Shown here piece after piece: positions 51,606-61,770 of a stretch of 64,000 nt of DNA. The notes under the pieces were generated by a model. It did no database searches. It was not told the origin of the DNA and saw nothing but the letters and a program-made list of their open reading frames with translations. Location: contig CM048552.1 of NCBI GenBank assembly GCA_026413225.1, forward strand, positions 136,413,053 to 136,477,052, in the 5' to 3' direction. The position numbers and the translations under genes were made by a program. Source of the stretch: Otis tarda. Lineage: Eukaryota; Chordata; Aves; Otidiformes; Otididae. Within the stretch, counting starts at the first letter, position 1. Each line of letters starts with the position of its first letter.

Positions 51606-54600
51606 CTGAGGAAGAAGTGTGCTGCCAGTATCACTCTTGGCCCTGGCTCAGCAGCCACAGAGGCAAGTCTTTTCCAGATTTGGAGTTAGCTGTGGAAGCT
51701 GCATTCATCTGCTGTTAGAAAGGTCGAACAAAACAAGACCTTCATGCTTGCTTGAAGCTTTTTCACCTGAAGATGCTAACTGTTTTTTCATCTGATAAGT
51801 ACTGTAGCCCTGGCTTTCCGGCATGAAAAGAAGCAAGGTGCTGAGACTATTAAGGACTTTTCTGAAAGTCAAAGTGAGATTTAAAGGCTGATCCCATAGC
51901 TCAGCTCCCAGGTGGGCTTCCCCTCACTCAGCTGCAGATGGCTGAAGGGCAGAAATCTGAACTAATTGTCATGGACTCCCAGTGGAGTCAAGTAGGCACT
52001 TCAGTTTATGTCACCTATGTTAGATGTCGACTGGGAATGACATAAATAATCCACCAGAGGTGTCTGTTTCTTCCCATGGAGCAGGGGAGATGTGTCTGTT
52101 TCTTCCCATGGACTAGGGGAGCCTCGGGTGATAAGCTGAGATGGACATGGTAGATGTTTACATTTAGGTGAGGCAAATCCATTATTGCCATAAAGACCAA
52201 GTTGGCTTCCCTCCCGTAATAGGGTGGATTTGGAAATTTTTTTCCTACCTCATCTGTTGTGACATCAGACAGCTTGAGTCATTAGTTCCAGGAGTCGTGG
52301 CAGAGAAGTAGAGAAGTTGCTTCTCCCCAATTTCATAATTGTGTTCTGTCTGTAACTGGATAGCTGTTTCGTTTGTTTAAGAGCAATTACTGTTGAGAAA
52401 GCACCCAGTTCATAGAGTAATACTGGAAAAACAAAACCTGGCTTTATTAATGATCAGCACAGTAAAATTTAATTACCTGCTAATTTCTTAGCTGCTGTGT
52501 TGGAAGCAACTAAATTTTAGCTGAAAGATTTTTCATTCTTCTTTGCTGATGTCAACAACAAATGATAAATAGGAGAGAAGGAGTGAAGGTTTTTACTTTA
52601 ATTTGCATTTGCAGGTGTAAAGCATATATTACAGCTTCTTAAAGCAGCGTAAGTAACAACCACAAAGGGAATAATGGAAAGCATTAAAAAAAAAAAAAAG
52701 GCAAGGAAGCAGTACCTCATACAATAGCAATGATTTAAAATGAATTACTGAAACTTTTCCGGTTTATATTGTTTTTTTCTTGATTGAGTAGCCTTGGAGT
52801 AAATGTGCAGGAAATTAACTGTTACGTCTTGTATCACCTGTTAAGAGAAGCTGACCTGGAAGGTTTACACTTCCCAAAGTGAGCTGCATGCATTCCTTAG
52901 GTACCCTTTATCAGGTAAATAAAGGAGGGCCGAAATTTGGGAGGAATACCAGGGAGGAATCATAAATGAATGTGAATAAGGAAGGAACGTGAAAGGGGAA
53001 AAGGTAGTCAGAGCCATATGTTAATCCTAGTCACTAAGTGGCTTAAAAGAGGGAGGGATCATTGCAAGCAAGCAACAGAGCAGTACAGCTCAGTCAGGTA
53101 CTTCTCATTGCAGACCAGGGCCATGCTCCAAATCCTCTGCAACTGGAAGTTAGACAGACTCCTTGGCCACCACAAGTATGGTATAAGCAAACTTTCTCGT
53201 CACAGCTCCAATAACTCGCTTTCAAAATCCAGAAAGCTTTTGTTTTAAAGTCTGGCCTTTGAAAACACCTTCCGTAACTAGCAACTAGTTTTAAACTTTG
53301 TTACTAGGTATCCAAAAATCTTGAACTGTACTATTAAATGTCTAGTAGCTGCAACTTAGCAGATCGTTTCAGATTCTATAAATTAAAATACTTTAAAAGT
53401 ATTTTCTCCCTCTTTTGTCTGTGGACAGAAACCCCCCCACATCTAATAAATTTGCATTTTTTCTGGATTGACACCCCCCCCAAACTCTTAAGTTTTTGCC
53501 CATAACTCTGTAAAGCTGTACTTTCTCTGCTTGCATAGCCTTTATTTTCAGCCTTATCTGCAGCAATGTAAGAACCTGCCACTATTGCAAAGGTATTTCC
53601 ATGCACGCTCTTCTTCTGCCCTTGGTATCCTGCTCCCAACTAGACAACCTCCTCCTTTCCTTTATGCCAGCTCTGGCACTCATCTCCTCCCTCGGAGAGC
53701 TGATTCAGCCAGCTAAATGGGAAGAAAATGGTGGGCTGCATTTGCTGTATTGGTTTGCGACTAGCACGGAGGCAGAGGGAAGGGAAATGGTGGCAGCGTG
53801 CGGCTGGGAGCCGGGTTACAGGAGCAGGACTCTCCACAATGAATTGCTAGGTCAGACGAGTTCAGCCTGCAAAACCTCACCTTTAGGCCTTCCCTGCTCT
53901 GGCTTCTCCCTCTGGGGCATTCCTCACCTTCCTGGCTTTATGGTTTTCTCCCTTTTCCTAACCTACTCTGTTTCCTCCAAGTGTCACATCTCTCCCTTTG
54001 CTAGTCTTTTTCTTCTGTATCTTCTAGTTGAGAGTTTCTGGTCTCCTTCATACTATTCTTTTCACTTTGGGGTGTTTATTGAAACATGCCCCCCCCCCAT
54101 GTTTTAATCCTGATGTTTAGCATTTCCTTTTGCATTGACCATTTCCAGAAGATGGGGCTAAAAAGAAGGTGGTGATGCTACAGAGCTTGAGGGTAGAAAT
54201 GCTATACGCCTCTCCCCAATCTTGTTCGCCTGCTTTCTCCTGCTTTCTGTGGTCAAATGCCATACCTGCAGAGCACAGGAAAAACGTTAGGAGTCAGAGC
54301 TTACGATACGTGCAGGGTTCTCTGACTGAAACAATATCCTTGAAATAAATAAAAAACACAACAGAAGGGAAAATCAGGCACTCAGATCCCTTTTTTAAAC
54401 TTTTTCCCCCTCTGCCTGCTTGGAGATCCTGATGATTTGAAATCTTTGATTCGTAAGGTTTCTTTCTGTTGGGTGCTGCTTTCCAATACATGTCCTGCAA
54501 CTGCTCGCACACCTACTCTGCCTCGTTTTCCAGGAAAGGGAGTAGCACAGATTGTTCACCCGAGAGACAAAAATGGACTTTATGGGTAAATGCAGATATT

Positions 54601-55429
54601 GTATTCTTTGTCCATGCCAAGTTAAGTGAAAATTACTTCTCTGTCCATGGGAACTCTTAAAGATTATTTCCTCTGCAGTAGGAGTTAAGATCCATGGAAG
54701 ATCTGTAACTGGAAGCTCGTTGGGTACAGTACATCATCAGCAAGGACATTAAAACTTCAGCTCAACTGATTTATCTTTCCAGCATGTATTTTGAGTTATT
54801 TTACAAATTTGTTTCCCCAAAAAAAACCCACTTTTCTTTTTCCCCCGGCAGAACTATGTTACCTTTGTCTGTAGATAACACAATGCACTGGTAACATGTT
54901 TGCTGAGACCATAGGTCGGAAACAGTAAAACTCATTAATTTCATATACATCACGCAGCACTAGAATAAGGCCACTTCCTCAGAGAACAACGGAGAGTAAG
55001 TGGGGGAGTTACAGTGCTAACCAAGATTTGTGCAAAGCATTGAAAAATGATTAAGAAGATGGAGGAAGGCTGAGGAAATCATCTAGCCTGTCTCCAGCCT
55101 CAGTCTGCTGAGGTCATGCCTAAGTGAGGGAGGTTTATGTATTTTTAACCTCTTCCACTGATGGAGATGCCATAGCCTCCCCTGGCAAGTCTCACGGAAG
55201 TCGCTACTTACTCTAGCACAGCAGAACGCAATTTTCCCTCAGAATTTGTTTCACCTTCTACATTGTGTGTAAATATGCGTTTACAACATCATGGACAGGC
55301 TGTGAAGCACCGTTTCGTTTTTCAAAGCCTACGTGCTCCGGAACCGTGATCCAGTCCTTCACAAACGGTGCGTTATAAAAACACGTCGTGCAAAGTCGGT
55401 TTTACTTCTGCCTCTCTCCTTGGCCTTAG
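51606..55429. other. Non-coding stretch between the most upstream minus-strand exon and the CpG island
   Basis: It contains a 32-bp duplication at 52061-52124, a C10 run (54089-54098) and a T/C-rich block at 53.9-54.1 kb. Minus-strand candidates were considered: an open frame at 54294-54512, and an open segment ending at a gtaagta donor near 55212. Neither could be completed into a coding exon. The 5' end of the minus-strand gene may still lie here. Confidence 0.35.
52061..52124. repeat. Two-copy 32-bp tandem duplication
   Basis: TGTCTGTTTCTTCCCATGGA occurs at 52061 and 52093, and the units continue with AGGGGAG in both. The period is 32 bases and the copies are nearly identical, so the duplication is probably recent. 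Confidence 0.85.
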
Positions 55430-55937
55430 GCCTTCCCTTGCAGGCCCGGGGCCGCCCCGCCGAGCTCCAGGTGCTCCAGGGAGGGCCGGCCGGATGCTTT
55501 GCCGGGGGGGTGAGAGACCGGTCGGGGCCTACACGGGGCACCTCGCCGGGCGGACGTCGGGGATCATCCGGGCCGGTTCGGTGTTAGCCGGGCGCGCAGA
55601 CCCCCCCTCAGCCCTCTCCGCCCCGGTCCGGCGACGGCAGGAGGGCTCTCCCCGCCGCCCCTCCCCGCAGGTGCGGCCGCGGGGGGAGGCAGGAGGGAGG
55701 CTGGCCCCCCCCGCGGGGGAGTCACCGGCGCTGGGCGGGAGGGCTGGAACCACCACCCCTTCGGCGGCGGGGCCGCCTCCTCCATCTCCTGCTCCCGCTG
55801 CCGGGCGGCCCCGCCGAGGGGCTGCCGGCTCCCGCGGCGGGGTGGGGACAGCCGGGGGCGGGGACAGAAGTTACGAGGAGGGGCAGCGGGAGCCGGAGGC
55901 TGTCGGGCGGGAGCCCCGCGCTGCCGCCGCCGTCTGA

Positions 55938-56025
55938 GGGCAGAGCAGCGCCCAGCGCCGCTGCAGCCGCCGCCGCTGCCGCGCCGTGTGGAGGGAGCGG
56001 CCCCTCCGCCTGCCCGTCCGCGCCC
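55938..56025 (+). other. Probable 5' untranslated leader
   Basis: GC-rich sequence with CCG/GCC triplet runs (CCGCTGCAGCCGCCGCCG) lies directly upstream of the first ATG of the exon that ends at the strong donor. Such leaders are common for CpG-island genes. The transcription start cannot be located from sequence alone, so the left boundary is only nominal (after an in-frame TGA at about 55936). Confidence 0.5.
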
Positions 56026-56070
56026 ATGGGGGACTCGGTGTTCGGCGAGAAGCGGGCGCTGCGCTACGCG
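56026..56070 (+). CDS. First coding exon of a plus-strand gene, protein not recognised
   Basis: The ATG sits in GCGCCCATGG, with the favourable G at +4. Fifteen codons follow (MGDSVFGEKRALRYA), ending GCG followed by gtgagt, a strong splice donor, in phase 0. The centre of a CpG island is where a first exon is expected. The leading residues do not look like a signal peptide, so a cytoplasmic or nuclear protein is likely. Reading on past the donor keeps the frame open to 56418, but that part is Gly/Arg-rich island translation and surely intronic. I looked for exon 2 up to 64000 and found none that I trust, so intron 1 probably extends beyond the window. I do not recognise the family. Confidence 0.75.
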
Positions 56071-57984
56071 GTGAGTGCCGGACCGGGCTCTGTGGGGCGG
56101 GGAGTGGGGCTCGGAGGACGGTGCGCCCACGTGTGCCCGCCGCTCCGTCCATCCGTTCGGGCGCACGGGAGGGGAAGGCGGCCCGTGGTGCTGCCGGGGG
56201 GGAGCGGCCGGTGGCAGCCCTGCCCCGGCGTGGGGAGGTGGCGGGGGAGGCGGGCCGCAGCCGCTGGCGGGGAGGCAGCTGGGGGAGCGGGGCCGCTGTG
56301 GGGTGCGGAGGCGCTTTGGAGGAGGCTTCTGCTATCTCCTCGGGCGGTTGTCCCTCCGCTGAGGAGCGGTCTGGCCGGGCGGGCCCCCTGCGCCGGGAGC
56401 GCCGCTGGCTCTGGCTAACTGGTTCCGGCAGCGCTCCCGCTGCATTTGGGGTGATAACAGCCCGTTTTGTTATTTCTTTCGCGAGAGGCTGTGCCGTTGA
56501 GAAGTCCCTTCCTTTCCACCAGCCTTATTTGGAGCATTTTCTCGGTTACTCGGTCAGAAAAAAAAAAAAAAGGCATATAAACCCAGCCGGCTGCCTCCTC
56601 TCCCGAAGTCGTAAATAAACGCTAGCACGAGTAATAGCGTGCGGAGTGTGATGCTGCTGTCGTTTACACTCATGTAAATAATTTCGTTGCTGCTGGTGAA
56701 GTTACGCGGGAGTTGTCGGTCAGAGCCGGCTGGCTGCTCTGGTCCTGCTGAGCACGGCACCGTAAGGATAGGCATCGCTTGCGGGGTGCGCTGTGGTGTG
56801 CTATTCTCGCTCGGTCCGCCTTGGTTCCTTCAGTATTGGCCGCTAAGTTTCTTTTTATATTTATTTTTTTAAACCTTCTGTGAACAGTTCAGAGCAGAAG
56901 AGGTCTGTGTTTTTTTTTTTTTGGGGGGGGGAGGGTAATGTCTGTGTAAATACTCTTACACCCACTCAACCGTAGGTATTAGTGTGTTCAGCTACTGTAG
57001 TAATACTACAGCTTTTAGAGGTAATAACACGTTGGCTAAACCAGTTATATAGAAGCAAAGACATTTTATATCATGCGTGAGTAGTGGTGGTGATTTTGCT
57101 GGGAAGCCAGCTAGTTACCATGCATCAAATGAATTGGAACCTCTTATTTTAATAGAGTGATTGCCCCGTTCGTATTTAGACACGGAGGAGACCAGTGACA
57201 GTCACGTCACATGCTAGCTCCATGAAACTTTTATTGCTTCCTGTGATTGTGCTTGTCAGTCTACCATTAACAAGTTACAAACACATTATTGTTTCTGTCA
57301 GTTGGGTATCAGTCCGTCTTCTGCTGGCAGCAGACAGTGCGTTAAGGCCAGGTCAGCAGGGATGCAAAGGAAAAAGCAGGATGGCCTGCCGTCTCAGATG
57401 ACCATTGCCACTGTTGCAAAACCACTGCCCTTTGCTGGATATTGCAGCAAAGGGGAAACTGTGCATCTAAGAATATTTTTAATATTTTAAAAGATTTTTT
57501 TTCTGTTTTAAGATCTATTTTATATTTTAATAATGAAGTAACAACACCTGCATATCCAGGTAAGTGACTTTTGCAGGTGATCTTACTGGTTTGTTTAGAG
57601 AATATGGATCTGGATGCTGTGTATTATCCATGCATATGCTTGATGTGAAGTCTATGAATAGCCTGATTGAAATCAAATGCTTGTTGGCCTGAAGGTAAGC
57701 TAAGACTTTAGAGCTTTGTTGGATTGAGGCCTTAGTAATTACTGCGTAAATGGAACTTGGAACCATTCTCATTAACTTTGAATAATTGCGTGGTGTAAAT
57801 ACAAATAAAATTATTGGATTGTTTTGGTAACTGAAATAAAGATTATACAGTGTTATAGTATTTAATAGCAATTTATTGGCAAAATAGTAATTTCTGTGGT
57901 AGGCTTGTCTTCTGCTTTTCAGGACTGCTAATTAAATGATTTTCATAAAAGTGCATAAAGAAGCATCTGTATTAGCATCTTGGT

Positions 57985-58320
57985 TCAGATCAGCAGTGTG
58001 CTTTTGAAAGGAATCTCCCTTTTGAGGGGAATCTCCCGGTCTTCCCCGCTCCTGTGCCTTGGTTCAGGTCTCGGGGCAGTCCTGGAGCGTGGGAAACAAT
58101 GTTTGTTCAGGCGATGCTGAACTGCTGGGAGATGCTCCTGGTGCTGCCTGGTGCCTGAAGGGTATTCCAGCCTCAGGACCAAGCTAGAGTCAGCTTGAGT
58201 GTTAATTTCTGAAATTCGCATGGTTTGGACATCAAGTCCTTGCTGCCAGCTCCTTAGCTCCGCAATGTGCTGCTGCCAGTGCAGTGTGGTAATGGAGCCA
58301 TAAATCAACAGGGATGCCAT
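57985..58320 (-). CDS. Candidate antisense open frame (111 codons)
   Basis: On the - strand, ATG in a good context (TCAAAATGG) opens 111 codons to a TGA. The first 60 or so residues are protein-like (MASLLIYGSITTLHWQQHIA, then ELRSWQQGLDVQTMRISEIN), with a purine-any-pyrimidine excess. The second half is basic and less convincing, with a local repeat around REIPLKREIPFK. It lies within the plus-strand gene's first intron, 2 kb past the CpG island. It could be the first exon of a minus-strand transcript, a small antisense gene, or chance. No donor inside it has the phase needed by the minus-strand candidate at 51.6 kb. Confidence 0.22.
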   Translation of the reverse strand: MASLLIYGSITTLHWQQHIAELRSWQQGLDVQTMRISEINTQADSSLVLRLEYPSGTRQHQEHLPAVQHRLNKHCFPRSRTAPRPEPRHRSGEDREIPLKREIPFKSTLLI

Positions 58321-58558
58321 TTTGATTCTGAAGCTTCATAATGTATTTGCAAGCATAGCTTATACAAACAAAGATTTAATAATTTAAGACAGTAATGTCT
58401 GTGGGAATGATCGCGTCACCTATAGTGCGTTTGATCCAGTGTATATTAAGTGTGAGTGGGATGACTGATAATTATGTCACAGTTACCCTTTGAACTTGGC
58501 ATTGGTTACCAGAAAGCTCCAGTAGGTGAAGAGGTAATTTTAACCAGCTGAAACTCTT

Positions 58559-58669
58559 CCCCCCCCCCCGGAGAGTAGGTAAAATAAAAAAAAAAAGGAA
58601 GAAAAAAAGAAATAAGAGGGTTACACTTGCATTGAGTCACAGAAGCTAATTTTTTTTTTTTTTTTTTTT
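58559..58669. repeat. C-run, purine-rich A-run and T-run cluster
   Basis: A C11 run (58559-58569), an A-rich tract broken by G (58581-58616) and a 20-base T run (58650-58669) fall within 111 bases. The A and T tracts can pair with one another. It is a low-complexity cluster likely to vary in length; the T run could be the reverse of an old poly(A) tail, but no element body is recognisable next to it. Confidence 0.75.
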
Positions 58670-61362
58670 CCCCTCCTGGTATCTTTTCACCAGCCCAGAG
58701 ACCTCTTCTCCCTTTATGATGTTTATATCTATGTGGTACTTTTATGAAAACTTTCTATTAGAAAGTTAAATATCTCACCCTGGGTGTATATTGCCTGGCG
58801 AAACTGTACCCTTTGATTTTTAGACCTGGATTAATTTTACCTACCCACTGGCAGAATTCACTCTGATTTACAAGCTATTTTGGTATTATGATGTTTATAA
58901 CTGATACTAAGATCTCCAGATGTTCCTAGAAAATTTTTCAAATGATTTTATTAAGAGAGATGGTCACCTTCCTGATTTGGGATTTTCTTCCTCTTGGTTC
59001 CCAAATTATTATTTTATTTTTTTTTTAATTTTCATCTCAGCAGCAGTTACAGGGGGAGTTAAAAGCCACTTCAGGTATTTTGGCTAAAACACCAGAAAGC
59101 AATATTACATTTACTTTGAGCTCCATTGGTAACTTGAAATGTAGTTTTTCTACATATGTGAAGAAAAAATTCAAAATAGCCTCAGGTGTTGCACAACCAG
59201 CCAGCCCATCAGTGGTCCAAAGCAGGAAACTTGAAGTATGATCTGGTTTGGATATAGCCATTTTAATCTTGATGTAGCATCTTTCATCTTGTTTTGTTTT
59301 GAAACATTTACCAGAAGGGATTTCCCCGAAGGGAAAGGACTTTTACCCTGGGGAGGAAACTCTTTCTGTTTTTAACCAGGGAATAGGAGAAAATGGGGAG
59401 GAGCTGGGATTTGGAAGTGGCTGCCATGACCCGTGGGATACTGCAGGGGATTAATCTGAAGAGAAGATGCAAAACTTTTCCTTGGCGCCAAAGATTGGGA
59501 TTTCTGGCAGTTGGAGCAGAGGGATTGTGTGGGTCCCTGGAGGACACAACTATGAGTTGGTTTAAGCCTCTGAATCTATTGCTGCCTCCAACTGAGATGT
59601 CAGAGAGTATTTTGGGAAAAGAAGGGTTTTTCCCTGCCTCCAGCAGTATTTGGGGCATTTTCTTGTGTGTTGGCTCAGCCTGTGGCCAGTGGACCCTTTG
59701 CTGGTGCGGTGGGCAGACTTGCTGCTTTTTTTTTACCATCTTAAATCCATCAGCCTGCATGGAAGCGTGGAGGAAACAAAAGAAACAGTTTGCAAGGGAA
59801 ACTGTGAGACTAGCGAATGGCAGAATGCCTTCTGGAACACAGAGGGAGTTAGAGGATAATAGACATTTTCCCCCAATATTCTAGTTGTAGTAATGCTAAT
59901 TGTTACCCTTAACAAAATAAGATTACAGAATAATTCAAAGTGGAATAGTGAGATTGGTGGTGACACTGTAAAACTGTAAAACTCTCCTCAGGAGGAGGAC
60001 CTGAGCACTGGCATCCTCCTATGGGCTTGCTTGTATTTGGCAAGGATGTACTTCTAAAGAGGGTTGCTTGGCTTTCTAATTTCAAGACATGCTGCCTGAT
60101 GACTCGAGCCTTCAGTCACTCGTGGATTTTGAAAACAAAATCATGTGCTGCAAACAGACCACATTTATTACCGTGATTGTAGTAAATCCTACAAGTAATT
60201 GATCTTACAGGACTAATGAGTGTGCTGCCTTCACCTAGACGTTTGTCTGGTTTCTCTCTCTTCCCAATGGGCTCGCCAGCAGGGAGAAGCGCAGGAGCAG
60301 ATCAGACCGGTGCAGTTGGGTTTGGTGAGGTGGAGGAGAGGCTGTGGGATTCAGGAGTGCTTGACATAAGGGTAATTTGTTGCCCACTAAGCTCTGAAAC
60401 TTAAACGTCTCTGCTCCACAGGAGGTAGCTGCTTGTTTTCTCATATTCTGAGTATTCAAAGGCAGAGTTAATACGTTCAAAAAAATTTAAATAACTCTGT
60501 TGTTTTCAGATGAGAAAATTGTGAAGAAAACGTCAAGATTGATGAGATAAGCAAGTTACATAAGAGGCAATTAGCAGTAGAGGAATGGTTAAGTGTTGAA
60601 TTGCTGGCATCTGGCTCTCGAATTTTATTCATCAGGGACTTACGCTGACCTCATGTATATTGGATATTTTTCTGGGGAAATATGATTTCTGATCACTGTT
60701 GAGCCCAATCCCTCGTTCTTCATTTGGGTGAAATTCCCAGTGACACTGATGATTCATGCTTACACCTTTGCAGTGTTTGAAAGTGCTTTTATTGTGAATC
60801 TCTAAAGAGCATATATAAGTGTAGGAAACGAGCACTTTTTGTTGCTCAATAGTGAACACCAAGGTCAAGCTTTGATTGGGATTGATGGAATCTGAAGTGA
60901 GTCCAGCTGTGAGTTGCACTCTGCTGTGCAAAGTGGCTGTGAGTTGCAAAGAGCTGGAATGAAGGGAAGAGAGGAAGCAAAGAGTTCTTGTGTGTGTCAC
61001 AGGCTTTTAAAAACTTGCAGGAAGTAGGTTTCAATTCAGATCAGGTTGGGTTTTTTTTTGGTGTGTTTTTTTTTTTTTTTAGGGTGCTTGGACTCTTAAT
61101 GTATTCCTGGGGCTCTCCACGCACGTGTGGATATGAATGTCCTTCCTTTCACGTGCACAGGAGAAAAGATAGGGGCAGATGTGGGTTGAGTTTGGCAAGA
61201 CTTATTAGGTCAGGTGCAGAGCCACACTGGTGTGGACGTATTAGTCTGTCCCCAAATACTAGCCAGGGATAGAGGTGGCCTAAGGTATGGAGAAAACGAC
61301 CACCCCGTCTATAGAAAGCAGGAGGTAAAGCTTCTGTTTAATTCAGTTTCTCTGCATGTCTT

Positions 61363-61770
61363 TAGAATCATAGAATCATAGAATGGTTAGGGTTGGAAGG
61401 GACCTTCAAAGGTCATCTAGTCCAACCCCCCTGCAAGGAGCAGGGACATCCCCAACCAGATCAGGTTGCTCAGAGCCTCATCCAACCTGGCCTTGAACGT
61501 TTCCAAGGATGGGGCCTCCACCACCTTTCTGGGCAACCTGTTCCAGTGTTCTACAACTTGCATTGTGAAAATTTTTTTCCTAATTTCCAAACTAAATTTA
61601 CCCCCCACTATTTTAAAACCATTACTCCTTGTCTTATTGCAACAGGCCCTACTGAACAGCCTCTCCCCATCTTTCTTGTAGGCCCCCTTGAGGTACTGGA
61701 AGACCGCTATCAGGTCTTCCCGGAGCCTCCTCTTCTCCAGGCTGAACAGCCCCAACTCTCTCAGCCTGGT
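61363..61770 (-). mobile_element. CR1 LINE, 5'-truncated copy with an open ORF2 C-terminus
   Basis: On the + strand it begins with the inverted tail TAGAATCATAGAATCATAGA and GGTTAGGGTTGGAAGGGACC, so the element is on the - strand. Its - strand translation is open over the whole copy and shows the classic C-terminus of the CR1 reverse-transcriptase protein: LRELGLFSLEKRRLREDLIA, FQYLKGAYKKDGERLFSRAC, and VEHWNRLPRKVVEAPSLETF. About 400 bases remain of an element that is several kilobases when complete. The clean frame and tail suggest it is one of the younger copies here. It is in an intron, antisense to the host gene. Confidence 0.95.

Larger units (their letters stand above)
55430..56440 (+). 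promoter_or_regulatory. CpG-island promoter
   Basis: Base composition changes abruptly to very high GC with dense CpG for about 1 kb, in contrast to the CpG-poor surroundings. Sp1-type boxes are visible (GGGGGCGGGG near 55854 and GGGGCGGGGA near 56094), and no TATA box is obvious. It encloses the 5' leader and first coding exon of the plus-strand gene. Long open frames across it on both strands (up to 200 codons) come from the low frequency of stop codons in GC-rich DNA and are not genes. The predicted minus-strand gene points away from this island, so it may drive both directions. Confidence 0.9.

Noticed and set aside
54294-54512. Minus-strand frame with EQLQDMYWKAAPNRKKPYES
   Set aside because: The start looks protein-like, but the later half is low-complexity. 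The only good donor (CGTATC followed by gtaagc) leaves it in a phase that does not fit the next candidate exon.
55213-55290. Open segment on the - strand ending at a gtaagta donor
   Set aside because: The phase would fit the 51.6-kb exon, but the frame has no ATG and begins after a TGA, so it can only be considered as a non-coding first exon.
55368-55937. 189-codon plus-strand open frame across the CpG island
   Set aside because: The translation is Gly/Arg/Pro-rich, overlaps similarly long frames in other phases and on the other strand (including 55564-56166), and reflects stop-codon depletion in GC-rich DNA.
59308-59884. Open frames of 150 and 163 codons on opposite strands
   Set aside because: Both strands are open over the same stretch with no splice context or codon signal. 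I considered an unknown interspersed repeat but could not identify one.
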